DNA of 64,000 nucleotides from an uncultured Lacinutrix sp. (GCF_947500325.1 NZ_CANMRQ010000003.1:124001-188000); one strand, 5' to 3'. Shown: positions 28,201 to 36,442, counted from the stretch's first letter. Numbers and translations are program-made. Notes: generated by a model from the sequence alone, not told the origin.

Positions 28201-28284
28201 CTTGGTAATGTTGAATCTGGAATGTATTTATTAAATATTGATGATGGCTCAACAACTATTACAAAGAAAATTATTGTAGAATAA
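25234..28284 (+). CDS. Secreted M12B-like (reprolysin-type) metalloprotease with GEVED and T9SS tail
   Basis: A 1016-residue zinc protease. Signal peptide 1-21 (VTAQ); a propeptide-like region with LGSRVDNSGTRVRFSVTP; catalytic HEIGHQMGANH with first zinc His355, matching HExxHxxGxxH of the metzincins, and a Met-turn in TIMGYAG. It continues with a PKD/cadherin-like module (PPVANAGANFAIPNG ... TYTWEQI), a beta module of the WNVGSTDNATINC type, an Ig-like module homologous to one in the preceding M43 protease, a GEVED domain (WIDWNQNCIFDANEKY ... GQVEDYSVNV) and a type A T9SS sorting domain (LSIYPNPNNGAFNV ... ITKKIIVE). A 234 bp gap with a strong terminator separates it from the M43 gene, so it has its own transcript. 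Confidence 0.87.
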   Translation: MNLKITFSSFFLVMFSLIVTAQDGIWTKTTFKENTNGISLKNLDKDNSEVFQFNIEGFKQQLQGAPLRNASQGRSNTIVSFPSIDGKMQEFRIVETQIFSSNDNAADHPGIKTYLGSRVDNSGTRVRFSVTPLGLKGMISEPGKEMVYIQPVTKVSNGQYLLYNRTAKLNSSETFECLTEDIEITKRIVSSEVSRDANDQLLRTFRMACSVTQEYTTFWDDGNAANGDARADALAQMVSTLDRNNEVFEVDMAITFVLVDTADDPALDLVYSTTVPDPYGTNYNGDLQANLTATVGEADYDIGHLLVFAGNNGNAGCIGCVCENGKGSAFSAHQFTDNDGGPYMADFFDIDYVPHEIGHQMGANHTYSHVNEGTGVNAEPGSGTTIMGYAGITGPSDVQDHSNPYFHYYSITQVLDNVANAPNNCAVTTAITNNPPVANAGANFAIPNGTAFILKGAATDPDGGDTLTYTWEQIDSGTVPNTVFGPTNTAGAMFRSRPPSTSPDRYMPIYSRVLAGELTESNPVETVANTSWETVSTVARTLNFALIVRDRSEAGGVGQSPQTDFDEMVVTVEGGAPFTVVTPPAWGSGSSQNVIWNVGSTDNATINCQTVNIKFSTDGGATFPTTLVTNTPNDGTESITVPAVADTSNARILVEAADNIFYALSETFDISSAPSFALNNTNGAQSACGIDSVSYDVDFFTVNGFSETTTFSATGNPAGSTVVFSPTTLNADGTTVMTVNGLMGATAGDYTIVVTGMSASETKTVDVMLTVVDGLCAAAATNADDDRITRVIFNTINNVTLDASADDPYQDFTSISTDVEIGSSHDMTVNVNTNGDFPYVISAWIDWNQNCIFDANEKYNLGTAANVVDVATSDSPYTIMVPADAILGTTTMRVRMENTLSDIDSLTPCGTGFWGQVEDYSVNVTDALSVDEFSLNNLSIYPNPNNGAFNVKFNTTSSNIDVAVFDIRGRSIINNSYNTTSGEFNKAINLGNVESGMYLLNIDDGSTTITKKIIVE

Positions 28285-28301
28285 TTTATTTAAGTAATTA
28301 G

Positions 28302-28337
28302 AAAAAAAGGGAACTCATTAATAGTTCCCTTTTTTTT
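28302..28337. terminator. Bidirectional terminator
   Basis: A7GGGAACT (28302-28315) and AGTTCCCT7 (28323-28336) are perfectly complementary around a seven-base loop. It serves the M12B protease gene and the convergent purC. Confidence 0.9.
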
Positions 28338-28359
28338 ATACAAGATTTAAATTTTAAAG

Positions 28360-29313
28360 CTATTTAGCTAAATAAACTTCGACATTATTATTTATTCGTT
28401 CTTGAATGTTAGAGACATCTGCTTTAATAAATTTTTCACCCATAATATTCTCGTATAATTCAATGTAGCGCTCACTAACAGTTTCTATATATTCATCACT
28501 CATAAAAGGCACAGTTTGTCCTTCTAATCCTTGAAAATTATTAGCTATTAGCCATTGACGCACAAATTCTTTAGATAATTGCTTCTGCGCTTCTCCTTTA
28601 TCTTGACGTTCTTGATAACCTTCAGCATAAAAATAGCGTGAAGAATCTGGAGTATGAATCTCATCTATTAAAACGATTTTCCCTTCTTTTGTTTTTCCAA
28701 ACTCATATTTAGTATCAACTAAAATTAAACCACGAGATGCAGCTATTTCTGTACCTCTTTGAAATAATTTACGTGTATAATCTTCAAGTATTATATAATC
28801 TTGTTCACTAACTATACCGCGTTTTAAAATATCTTCTCGAGAAATATCTTCATCATGATCTCCCATTTCTGCTTTCGTAGCTGGTGTAATAATAGGTTTA
28901 GGAAACTTATCATTTTCCTTCATACCATCAGGCATCTCAACACCACATAATACTCTTTTACCTAATTTGTATTCACGTGCAGCATGACCAGACATATAAC
29001 CCCTAATTACCATTTCTACTTTAAATGGCTCACATAAATGACCTACTGCAACATTAGGATCTGGTGTTGCTGTTAGCCAGTTAGGGACAATATCTTCAGT
29101 TTGCTCCATAAATTTGGTAGCAATTTGATTAAGAATTTGTCCTTTATAAGGTATTCCTTTTGGCATAACAACATCGAAAGCACTTAGCCTATCTGTTGCC
29201 ACCATTACCAATTCTTCATCATTGATATTATATACTTGTCTTACTTTTCCTTTATAGACGCTTTTTTGGCCTGTAAAGTTGAAATTTGAATCTGTTATTG
29301 TGTTATTAGCCAC
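28360..29313 (-). CDS. purC: SAICAR synthetase (phosphoribosylaminoimidazole-succinocarboxamide synthase)
   Basis: A 317-residue cytoplasmic enzyme of de novo purine synthesis that joins CAIR and aspartate with ATP to make SAICAR. Family motifs are clear: [53 protein letters not shown], and [30 protein letters not shown] (here two adjoining motifs). The length fits the longer type found in Bacteroidota rather than the roughly 240-residue E. coli type. The start codon is GTG at 29311-29313 ([13 protein letters not shown]); no in-frame ATG lies upstream. It follows phoH on the same strand after a 76 bp gap containing a possible -7 box (CAAAAATA on the + strand, 29367-29374). Confidence 0.93.
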   Translation of the reverse strand: MANNTITDSNFNFTGQKSVYKGKVRQVYNINDEELVMVATDRLSAFDVVMPKGIPYKGQILNQIATKFMEQTEDIVPNWLTATPDPNVAVGHLCEPFKVEMVIRGYMSGHAAREYKLGKRVLCGVEMPDGMKENDKFPKPIITPATKAEMGDHDEDISREDILKRGIVSEQDYIILEDYTRKLFQRGTEIAASRGLILVDTKYEFGKTKEGKIVLIDEIHTPDSSRYFYAEGYQERQDKGEAQKQLSKEFVRQWLIANNFQGLEGQTVPFMSDEYIETVSERYIELYENIMGEKFIKADVSNIQERINNNVEVYLAK

Positions 29314-29389
29314 GAATTCAATAGTTTTAGTTGTGTGTTTTATGTTTCCTATAATTTTAGGAAGTGCAAAAATATTGATTTGTTATAAA

Positions 29390-30343
29390 CTACTCTACGT
29401 TTTCTATATTTTTATATGCAGCAATCACTTTCTTAACCAATTTATGACGAATCACATCTTTATCATCAAGAAAGACCATGCCAATACCATCAATATCTTT
29501 AAGTACTAAAAGTGCTTCTTTTAATCCCGAAATAGTACGACGTGGCAAATCTATTTGTCCTGGATCTCCAGTTAATAAAAATTTAGCATTTTTCCCCATA
29601 CGTGTTAAAAACATTTTCATTTGAGCATGAGTCGTATTTTGTCCTTCATCAAGAATCACAAACGCATTATCTAATGTTCGACCACGCATAAATGCTAATG
29701 GAGCAATTTGAATAGTACCATTTTCTATATACTGCGCTAGTTTTTCAGGAGCAATCATATCTCTCAATGCATCATAAAGTGGTTGCATATAAGGATCTAA
29801 TTTTTCTTTTAAATCACCTGGTAAAAAACCAAGATTCTCTCCTGCTTCTACAGCCGGTCGTGTTAAAATAATACGCTTAACTTCTTTATTTTTTAAAGCT
29901 TGAACCGCTAATGCAACACCTGTATATGTTTTACCGGTTCCAGCTGGACCAATTGCAAAAACCATATCATTTTTACGCATTAGCTCTACTAATCTACGTT
30001 GGTTAGCTGTTTGTGCTTTTATAAGTTTCCCATTAACGCCATGAACTATGGTTTCTCCACTTTTTTCACTAGTAATATAATCATCACTACTTTGGCTTGT
30101 TAATACGCGCTCTATAACATTTTCATCTAGCTTATTATATTTCGCAAAATGTTTGAGTAACATAGTCAGTCGTCTATCAAACTCATCAAGTAATTCTTCT
30201 TCACCAAAAGCTTTAATTTTATTACCTCTAGCTACAATTTTTAATTTTGGAAAATACTTTTTTAAAAGTTTAATATTTTCATTTCCAGCTCCAAAAAATT
30301 CTTTTGGAGTGATTTCTTCAAGTTCAATTATGATTTCATTCAA
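29390..30343 (-). CDS. phoH: PhoH-family ATPase
   Basis: A 317-residue cytoplasmic P-loop ATPase of the PhoH/YbeZ group. An N-terminal KH-like segment (about 1-80) precedes the Walker A motif GPAGTGKT at 132-139, the Walker B-like FVILDEGQNTTHAQMKMFLTRMG, and GDPGQIDLPR typical of the family. Members are linked to RNA metabolism and ribosome assembly, often together with YbeY; the exact job remains uncertain. The start is TTG at 30341-30343 (MNEIIIELEEITPKEFFG), which matches where flavobacterial PhoH proteins normally begin; the nearby ATG is out of frame. purC lies downstream, 76 bp away. Confidence 0.9.
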   Translation of the reverse strand: MNEIIIELEEITPKEFFGAGNENIKLLKKYFPKLKIVARGNKIKAFGEEELLDEFDRRLTMLLKHFAKYNKLDENVIERVLTSQSSDDYITSEKSGETIVHGVNGKLIKAQTANQRRLVELMRKNDMVFAIGPAGTGKTYTGVALAVQALKNKEVKRIILTRPAVEAGENLGFLPGDLKEKLDPYMQPLYDALRDMIAPEKLAQYIENGTIQIAPLAFMRGRTLDNAFVILDEGQNTTHAQMKMFLTRMGKNAKFLLTGDPGQIDLPRRTISGLKEALLVLKDIDGIGMVFLDDKDVIRHKLVKKVIAAYKNIENVE

Positions 30344-30382
30344 ATGGCAAACGTTTTAAGTAAATTATCTATTCTATTTTAT

Positions 30383-30390
30383 TAGATTTG
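30383..30390 (+). promoter_or_regulatory. Candidate -7 element for the SAM hydrolase-gldFG operon
   Basis: TAGATTTG fits TAnnTTTG and lies 74 bp before the ATG at 30465 in the divergent phoH/SAM-hydrolase gap. The -33 element is unclear. Confidence 0.4.
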
Positions 30391-30464
30391 TTCTGTGCAT
30401 TAAACTTAATAAAGTTACACAAATTTTAGTCGCTTTAAACCAAAAAAATATCAACAATTACTAA

Positions 30465-31298
30465 ATGGCAATTATCACATTAACAACAGACTTTGGTGAG
30501 AAGGATCACTTTGCTGGTGCGATAAAAGGAGCTATTTATAGTGAATTGCCTGATGTAAAAATTGTTGATATCTCTCACTCTGTATCTCCTTTTAATATTC
30601 CTGAGGCTGCATATATTATTCAAAATGCATATAGCAGTTTTCCAAAAGGCACAATACATATTATTGGAATAGATGCAGAAATTAATGAAGAAAACAAACA
30701 TATAGCGATTAAATTAGACGATCATTATTTTGTTTGTGCGAATAATGGCATTATGAGTATGATATGCTCTGAAATTTCTCCAACAGAAATTGTAGAGATA
30801 AATATTCATGATAAGATTGAAACCAGTTTTCCTGTTCTTGATGTTTTTGTAAAAGTTGCTTGCCATATTGCTCGTGGTGGCAAACTAGGTATTATAGGAA
30901 AAACTATTGGTGAAATAAAACCAATAAAGAACCTTGAACCTTATGTAAATGATGAGAAAACTCAAATTATTGGAAGTATAATTTACATCGATAACTACGG
31001 AAATGTAGTAACCAATATTAGAAAATCTTTTTTTGAAGACATACAAAAAGGACGGCAATTTGAAGTCTCAGCTAGAAACCATAAATTTAAAAAGATACAT
31101 TCAAAATATAGTGATATTGTTAATTTTGAAATACCTGAAGAGAATAGAAATGATGAAGGTCGAGGTTTAGTAGTCTTCAACTCATCTCATTATTTAGAAA
31201 TTGCAATTTACAAAGGAAACACCAGTAATATTGGTGGTGCCAGCTCTTTAATGGGATTAAAACTTAGAGATACAGTAACTATTAATTTTATAAAGTAA
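30465..31298 (+). CDS. SAM hydrolase (DUF62 / SAM hydroxide adenosyltransferase family)
   Basis: A 277-residue protein of the family that includes S-adenosylmethionine fluorinases and chlorinases but is mostly made of SAM hydrolases giving adenosine and methionine. The N-terminal TLTTDFGEKDHFAGAIKG with Asp9, the VDISHSVSPFNIPEAAY segment and the C-terminal IYIDNYGNVVTNI with SSLMGLKLRDTV are characteristic. It lacks an extended insertion loop of fluorinase type, so a hydrolase is favoured. It is cytoplasmic and heads an apparent operon: the next start is 3 bp after its stop, followed by a small membrane gene and gldFG. Confidence 0.85.
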   Translation: MAIITLTTDFGEKDHFAGAIKGAIYSELPDVKIVDISHSVSPFNIPEAAYIIQNAYSSFPKGTIHIIGIDAEINEENKHIAIKLDDHYFVCANNGIMSMICSEISPTEIVEINIHDKIETSFPVLDVFVKVACHIARGGKLGIIGKTIGEIKPIKNLEPYVNDEKTQIIGSIIYIDNYGNVVTNIRKSFFEDIQKGRQFEVSARNHKFKKIHSKYSDIVNFEIPEENRNDEGRGLVVFNSSHYLEIAIYKGNTSNIGGASSLMGLKLRDTVTINFIK

Positions 31299-31301
31299 AT
31301 T

Positions 31302-31598
31302 ATGTTTGTACGAATTGTAAAAATGAGTTTTGCTGAAGAAAATATTGAACAATTTCTTACTAATTTTGAAACCGTAAAACATCGTATTCGCAATTTTGAA
31401 GGCTGTCAATTTCTTGAATTATATAGAGATAAACACAATACAAACATCTTTTTTACGTATAGCTATTGGAATACCGAAACCGATTTAAATAATTATAGAC
31501 ATTCTGACTTATTTAAAGGTGTATGGGCACAAACAAAACCAATGTTTAATGCTAAACCTGAAGCCTGGAGTGTGGATAAGCTAGTTACTTTAAGTTAA
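31302..31598 (+). CDS. Antibiotic-biosynthesis-monooxygenase (ABM) domain protein
   Basis: A 98-residue single-domain protein with the ferredoxin-like dimeric alpha-beta barrel pattern: FVRIVKMSF, FLTNFETVKHRIRNFEGCQFLELYRD, TNIFFTYSYWNTETDLNNYRHSDLFKGVW. Members act as quinol or small-molecule monooxygenases or as heme-binding proteins. It starts 3 bp after the SAM hydrolase and is surely cotranscribed with it. The substrate is unknown. Confidence 0.75.
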   Translation: MFVRIVKMSFAEENIEQFLTNFETVKHRIRNFEGCQFLELYRDKHNTNIFFTYSYWNTETDLNNYRHSDLFKGVWAQTKPMFNAKPEAWSVDKLVTLS

Positions 31599-31623
31599 AG
31601 CAAGAAGAACTCATTAAAATAAT

Positions 31624-32028
31624 ATGCTTGGTAAAGCGCATTTATATATAGGAATATTAATCGTTATTATTTTTCTTTTAACGGGTCAATATATGCATCA
31701 TGAATATGACCATTTAAAGAATATGGAATTAATGAATAGAGCTTTATTTAGAGCTGGTCATTTATATATTTTGTTATTCGGTTTAATTAACACCTCATTA
31801 GGAGCCTACTTAGTGCTTGCAAAAAACAAAACACTTAAAAAGATTCAAATATTTGCTTCTATAATAATTTTTATAGCAAGTTTTCTTGTTATATATGGAT
31901 TTTTCATAGAATTACCGACAGAAGAAATAGAAAGACCTTTAACACGCTTTAGTCTTTATATGATATTTTTTGGTGTTGCTATTCACGGTTTAATATCTTT
32001 GATAAAAAATAATTCTAAATTAACATAA
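31624..32028 (+). CDS. Small four-helix membrane protein of unknown function
   Basis: A 134-residue protein with four hydrophobic helices (about 7-22, 45-65, 76-96 and 110-126) and a histidine-rich first loop (MHHEYDH). I do not recognise the family. Its stop overlaps the ATG of gldFG by one base (TAATG), so the two are translationally coupled. That coupling suggests either a link to the Gld ABC transporter or plain operon membership. Confidence 0.7.
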   Translation: MLGKAHLYIGILIVIIFLLTGQYMHHEYDHLKNMELMNRALFRAGHLYILLFGLINTSLGAYLVLAKNKTLKKIQIFASIIIFIASFLVIYGFFIELPTEEIERPLTRFSLYMIFFGVAIHGLISLIKNNSKLT

Positions 32029-34427
32029 TGTTCGCATTACTAAAAAAAGAAATCAACTCATTTTTCGCTTCTCCAATAGGTTATATGGTGATTGCCATTT
32101 TCTTATTATTAAATGGTTTGTTTTTATGGCTTTTTAAAGGAGAATTTAATATTCTAAACTATGGCTTTTCAGACTTATCGTCTTTCTTCTTATTAGCGCC
32201 TTGGATTCTTATTTTCTTAATTCCTGCTGTTACTATGCGAAGTTTTAGCGACGAGAAAAAACAAGGCACTTTAGAATTATTATTAACCAAACCTATCTCA
32301 CATTTACAAATTGTTTTAGGTAAATATTTTGGTGCTTTCTTACTTATTCTATTAGCTTTAATTCCAACACTACTTTATGTATACACAGTTAACCAATTAG
32401 GAAAACCTATAGGTAATTTAGATTTTGGAAGTACTTTGGGTTCTTATTTTGGTCTACTATTTTTAGTAGCTGCGTACACTGCTATTGGCATCTTCTCCTC
32501 TACTCTAAGTGATAATCAAATTGTAGCTTTTATTATTGCCGTTTTTTTGTGTTTCTTCTTTTATGTTGGTTTTGAAGGTTTAGCAGATTTCACAGCTCCT
32601 TTTATTGAAAAACTAGGGATGAGTTCTCATTTTAAGAGCATGAGTCGTGGTGTTTTAGATACTAGAGATGTTATTTATTTTTTAAGTGTAACGGTATTCT
32701 TTATATTTCTTACAGTAAAACGTATTAATAATGAAGGTTCAAGCCCAATAAACAAAACGTATTTATTACTAATACCATTAACGTTAATTATGATAAATAT
32801 TTTTATCAGTTCTAAATGGTATGGTCGTTTCGATTTAACTTCAGATAAACGTTATACACTAAATAAAGCTTCATTAAATGTTGTTAAAGATGTAGATTCT
32901 CCTATTCTAATAGATGTGTTTTTAGAAGGAAACGATTTTCCTTCAGAATTTAGGCGATTACAAACTGAAACCAAACAATTATTAGAAGAGTTTTCAGCTT
33001 ATAACGACAATATAAAATTCAATTTCATTAACCCCATTGAAGATGAAACCACAAGAGATAGAAACATTGCTCAATTAACAGAACGAGGTTTAACACCTAT
33101 GCAGTTAAGTGTTCAAGAAAATGGTAAACAATCCCAAGCTATAATTATTCCTTGGGCTTTGGCTAGCTATAATGGGCAAACTGTTGAAATTCCATTAGTT
33201 AAATATAAAATAAATGCTAATCAGCAAGAATTAGTATCTAATTCTGTACAACATTTGGAATATGCGTTTGCAGATGGTTTAAGTAAATTAGTAAACCCTA
33301 AACGTAGAAAAATAGCTATTTTAAAAGGCAATAATGAACTTGCAGATATTAAGATTGCCGATTTCCTTAAAACTTTAGGCCAATACTATTACATAGCACC
33401 TTTTACATTAGATAGTGTTGCATCTAATCCTCAAAAAACATCAAAATCGTTAAATACCTATGATTTAATTATAGCGGCAAAACCTACTGAAGCCTTTTCT
33501 GAAGAAGAAAAGTATGTCCTTGATCAATACACAATGAATGGAGGAAAAAGCTTGTGGCTAATTGATAAAATGGCGATGGAAAAAGATAGCCTATTTAATG
33601 CTGAAGGAAAAAACATTGCTGTTCCAAGGGAATTAAATCTTACTAATTTCTTTTTTAAATATGGCGCTCGTATTAATCCTTTATTAACCAGTGTTAAAAG
33701 TCAAAATATAGGAAGAATCACATTAGAAACTGGGCAAGATGAAAGTTTGAAACTACAACATTTTCTATGGCCTTATTCTCCTTTAGCGCTTAGCGATGTT
33801 AAACACCCTATTACTAATAATTTAAACTTTGTTAAATTTGATTTTGCTAACCAAATAGACACGTTAAAAAACAACGCTATAACAAAAACTATTTTATTAA
33901 AAAGTGATAGACCAAGTCGTTTAGAAGGAGCGCTATCTGAAATTAATTTAGCTTTTGCATTAAAAGAACCAGATTCAAGATTATTTACAGAAGATAGACA
34001 AAACTTAGCTGTATTATTAGAAGGTGAATTTACTTCTGTTTATAACAATAGAGTAAAACCGTTAAAATTAGCAGATGATAAAACTAAAAGTCCTGCAACT
34101 AAAATGATTATAATTGCCGATGGTGATGTTATAAAAAATGATTTAGAAAAAGGGAGACCAACTAGTTTAGGTTTTGATAAATGGACTAAAGAAACATATG
34201 GTAACAAAGAATTCTTACTCAATTCTGTTAATTACCTTTTAGACGATGACGGACTTATAAACATTCGTAGCAAAGAAGTAAAAGTAGCTTTTCTAGATCA
34301 AACAAAAATTGCTAAAGAAAAAACAAAATGGCAAATCATTAATATTATACTTCCTTTATTGATTCTAGGGCTATTTGGTTTTATTTTTAACTTTTTAAGA
34401 CAACGTAAATACTCAAAAAAAGCTTAG
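32028..34427 (+). CDS. gldFG: Fused GldF-GldG gliding-motility ABC transporter subunit
   Basis: A 799-residue inner-membrane protein. Residues 1 to about 236 are the GldF permease (six helices; MRSFSDEKKQGTLELLLTKPIS near residue 70). From about residue 240 the sequence is GldG: one helix (about 245-262), then SKWYGRFDLTSDKRYTLNKAS, a large periplasmic domain and a final helix (about 770-790) with a basic tail. In F. johnsoniae these are two proteins of about 240 and 560 residues acting with the ATPase GldA; here one open frame covers both with no stop, restart Met or frameshift sign at the junction (VKRINNEGSSPINKTY). No gldA lies in the window. It is translationally coupled to the membrane gene upstream and precedes dnaN. 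Confidence 0.88.
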   Translation: MFALLKKEINSFFASPIGYMVIAIFLLLNGLFLWLFKGEFNILNYGFSDLSSFFLLAPWILIFLIPAVTMRSFSDEKKQGTLELLLTKPISHLQIVLGKYFGAFLLILLALIPTLLYVYTVNQLGKPIGNLDFGSTLGSYFGLLFLVAAYTAIGIFSSTLSDNQIVAFIIAVFLCFFFYVGFEGLADFTAPFIEKLGMSSHFKSMSRGVLDTRDVIYFLSVTVFFIFLTVKRINNEGSSPINKTYLLLIPLTLIMINIFISSKWYGRFDLTSDKRYTLNKASLNVVKDVDSPILIDVFLEGNDFPSEFRRLQTETKQLLEEFSAYNDNIKFNFINPIEDETTRDRNIAQLTERGLTPMQLSVQENGKQSQAIIIPWALASYNGQTVEIPLVKYKINANQQELVSNSVQHLEYAFADGLSKLVNPKRRKIAILKGNNELADIKIADFLKTLGQYYYIAPFTLDSVASNPQKTSKSLNTYDLIIAAKPTEAFSEEEKYVLDQYTMNGGKSLWLIDKMAMEKDSLFNAEGKNIAVPRELNLTNFFFKYGARINPLLTSVKSQNIGRITLETGQDESLKLQHFLWPYSPLALSDVKHPITNNLNFVKFDFANQIDTLKNNAITKTILLKSDRPSRLEGALSEINLAFALKEPDSRLFTEDRQNLAVLLEGEFTSVYNNRVKPLKLADDKTKSPATKMIIIADGDVIKNDLEKGRPTSLGFDKWTKETYGNKEFLLNSVNYLLDDDGLINIRSKEVKVAFLDQTKIAKEKTKWQIINIILPLLILGLFGFIFNFLRQRKYSKKA

Positions 34428-34504
34428 ACAAAACTTAAAAAAAGGAACACATTCGCAGTAATTTCTTGTTAATAAGTTTGTTTCAGTTTTAAGTGGTTAA
34501 ATAA

Positions 34505-34512
34505 TATATTTG
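34505..34512 (+). promoter_or_regulatory. Candidate -7 promoter element for dnaN
   Basis: TATATTTG matches TAnnTTTG, with TTTG at 34477-34480 as a possible -33 element 24 bp upstream. It lies 131 bp before the dnaN ATG. Confidence 0.45.
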
Positions 34513-34642
34513 TAGTAATTAATTATTCGGAATATATCGGCCAATTCATAGATGACATATTCATAATTCTGAGTTTATAATTTATAATAATCTCATAAAT
34601 GAATACAATAATTTGTCTTCTAACAAAAATATAAAAGACCAA

Positions 34643-35761
34643 ATGAAATTTATAGTATCAAGTACTTATTTACTAAAACAATTACAAGTTTTAGGTGGAG
34701 TTATAAATAGCTCTAACACTTTACCAATTTTAGATAATTTCCTTTTCGATATTGATAATAACAAATTAATTGTATCGGCAAGTGATTTAGAAACTACTAT
34801 GTCTTCTACATTAGACATAGAAAGTGATAGTAAAGGTAGTGTTGCTATTCCTGCTCGTTTACTATTAGATACTTTAAAAACGTTTCCAGAACAACCACTA
34901 ACCTTTACAATTGAAGAAAATAATACAGTTGAGATTAGTTCTAATCATGGTAAATACGCTTTAGCTTATGCTGATGGAGCAGAATTCCCTAAAGCTGTAG
35001 CGCTAGAAGACCCTAGTTCTACAACTATTGCTGGAAATATTTTAGCTACTGCAATAAGTAAAACCATTTTTGCTGCTGGTAATGATGATTTAAGACCAGT
35101 AATGAGTGGTGTGTTCTTTCAATTTTCTACAGATAATTTAACCTTTGTAGCTACAGACGCTCATAAATTAGTTAAGTATACTCGTGAAGATGTTAGCGCT
35201 TCTCAAGTTGCAGAATTTATTATGCCTAAAAAGCCTTTAACATTATTAAAAGGTATATTATCTGCTAGTGATGAAAATGTAACCATAGAATATAACGATT
35301 CTAATGCAAAGTTTACTTTTGAGAATACAATTCTTGTTTGTCGTTTAATTGATGGAAAATATCCTAATTATGAAGCGGTAATACCAAAAGAGAATCCTAA
35401 CAAACTTAGTATTGACCGTACGCAGTTCTTAAATTCTGTGAAGCGTGTTAGTATTTTCTCAAATAAAACAACACATCAAATTCGCTTAAAAATAGCTGGA
35501 GCAGAACTTAATATTTCTGCAGAAGATATAGATTACAGTAATAAAGCAGAAGAACGTTTAACTTGTGATTACCAAGGTGATGATATGCAAATTGGTTTTA
35601 ATTCACGCTTCTTAACAGAGATGCTAAATAATCTTAATGCTAGTGATGTACAATTAGAAATGAGTATGCCTAACAGAGCTGGGATTTTAACGCCAGTAGA
35701 TGGTTTAGATGAAGGCGAACATGTTACAATGTTAGTAATGCCTGTGATGCTAAATTCTTAA
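34643..35761 (+). CDS. dnaN: DNA polymerase III beta subunit (sliding clamp)
   Basis: A 372-residue ring-forming clamp that tethers DNA polymerase to the template. It starts MKFIVSSTYLLKQLQVLGGVI and has the three-domain repeat (about 1-122, 123-250, 251-372), with DLETTMSST, FVATDAHKLVKY, GKYPNYEAVIPK and a C-terminal MLVMPVML motif in line with the family. A TTG at 34613 in the same frame would add ten residues; the ATG at 34643 matches the usual flavobacterial start and is preferred. It stands alone on its transcript, with a strong terminator after it. Confidence 0.95.
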   Translation: MKFIVSSTYLLKQLQVLGGVINSSNTLPILDNFLFDIDNNKLIVSASDLETTMSSTLDIESDSKGSVAIPARLLLDTLKTFPEQPLTFTIEENNTVEISSNHGKYALAYADGAEFPKAVALEDPSSTTIAGNILATAISKTIFAAGNDDLRPVMSGVFFQFSTDNLTFVATDAHKLVKYTREDVSASQVAEFIMPKKPLTLLKGILSASDENVTIEYNDSNAKFTFENTILVCRLIDGKYPNYEAVIPKENPNKLSIDRTQFLNSVKRVSIFSNKTTHQIRLKIAGAELNISAEDIDYSNKAEERLTCDYQGDDMQIGFNSRFLTEMLNNLNASDVQLEMSMPNRAGILTPVDGLDEGEHVTMLVMPVMLNS

Positions 35762-35795
35762 TGAATTAAAAACATTTCTACTTTATAAAAAATAA

Positions 35796-35823
35796 AAAAC
35801 GCGTACTTTTCAGTACGCGTTTT
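35796..35823. terminator. Bidirectional terminator after dnaN
   Basis: AAAACGCGTACT (35796-35807) pairs perfectly with AGTACGCGTTTT (35812-35823) around a four-base loop (TTTC), with flanking A and T runs. Confidence 0.9.
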
Positions 35824-35848
35824 TCTTTACCTTTTAAAAGATCTACAA

Positions 35849-36187
35849 CTAACTAATAAAATTAAAAGATAAAGGATAATGTGGTTCTTCTCCATTACTA
35901 ACTTTAATAGCATTTACAATTGGAAATATTATAGCTATTAACCCAAGTACTATAAAACCTAATAAGCCTAAGCCAAATAATAAGATTAAAGGAACGCATA
36001 TAATACAATATACAATTAAACTTAATTGAAAATTAACGATGCTTTTACCATGAGCATCCATTCTATATATTTCATCTCTTTTAGTTAACCATACCACTAA
36101 TGGCACAATTAAACTACCAAAGCCTACTATTAAAGTCACTAATTGACTTAAATGCGTGATTACTAATAATGATCTATCTTCTTTCAT
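35849..36187 (-). CDS. DUF4870-family small membrane protein
   Basis: A 112-residue protein with about three hydrophobic helices (15-37, 50-72, 75-97). The segments THLSQLVTLIVGFGSLIVPLVVWL, DAHGKSIVNFQLSLIVY and NAIKVSNGEEPHYPLSF (each only partly conserved) are typical of DUF4870 (Tic20-like fold). Function unknown; inner membrane. It is convergent with dnaN and preceded by the longest gene-free stretch of the window. Confidence 0.8.
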   Translation of the reverse strand: MKEDRSLLVITHLSQLVTLIVGFGSLIVPLVVWLTKRDEIYRMDAHGKSIVNFQLSLIVYCIICVPLILLFGLGLLGFIVLGLIAIIFPIVNAIKVSNGEEPHYPLSFNFIS

Positions 36188-36342
36188 TTCTCTTGATTAT
36201 TTTATATCAAAATAAAATGTGTTCACCAAAAAAAGGTTCGGTTTATAACATTCTAAAATATTGATTGTTACATATATGACGCACAATCTTTTAAAACGTT
36301 ACAAATGATTTATAAAAATATATAAAGAGAAATAAATTATTG

Positions 36343-36442
36343 ATTCGAAAAGTGCTCATTGATGAGCACTTTTCTGCTATCAATCAATTAATAAAATAAA
36401 TAAGGATAACTTCTTTTAAATTTGAAGCTTTTATTTTATCTA
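36343..36442 (-). ncRNA. Candidate small RNA controlled by the sulfur-locus operator
   Basis: A leftward transcript starting about seven bases past the -7 box at 36446-36453 would run roughly 70-95 nt to the hairpin at 36347-36374. It contains no start codon followed by a useful frame before the hairpin. The promoter has the same operator-to-box distance (33 bp, centre to centre) as the two genuine-looking promoters of the sulfur locus. No homology is recognised; the alternative is a long leader of the DUF4870 gene or the 3' end of the operon. Confidence 0.3.
36347..36374 (-). terminator. Hairpin terminator of the sulfur operon or of a small RNA
   Basis: GAAAAGTGCTCAT (36347-36359) and its exact complement (36362-36374) form a 13 bp inverted repeat. 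On the minus strand the stem ends in GCACTTTTC, a short T tract. It is the first hairpin downstream of the leftward sulfur operon. Confidence 0.65.

Noticed and set aside
34613-34642. TTG-initiated ten-residue extension of DnaN
   Set aside because: The ATG at 34643 gives the MKFIVSS start usual for flavobacterial clamps, and the extension has no similarity to known DnaN.
36267-36303. Two further GTTACA half-sites as operators of the DUF4870 gene
   Set aside because: Neither has a recognisable partner half-site at the four-base spacing, and no -7 box lies at 33 bp.
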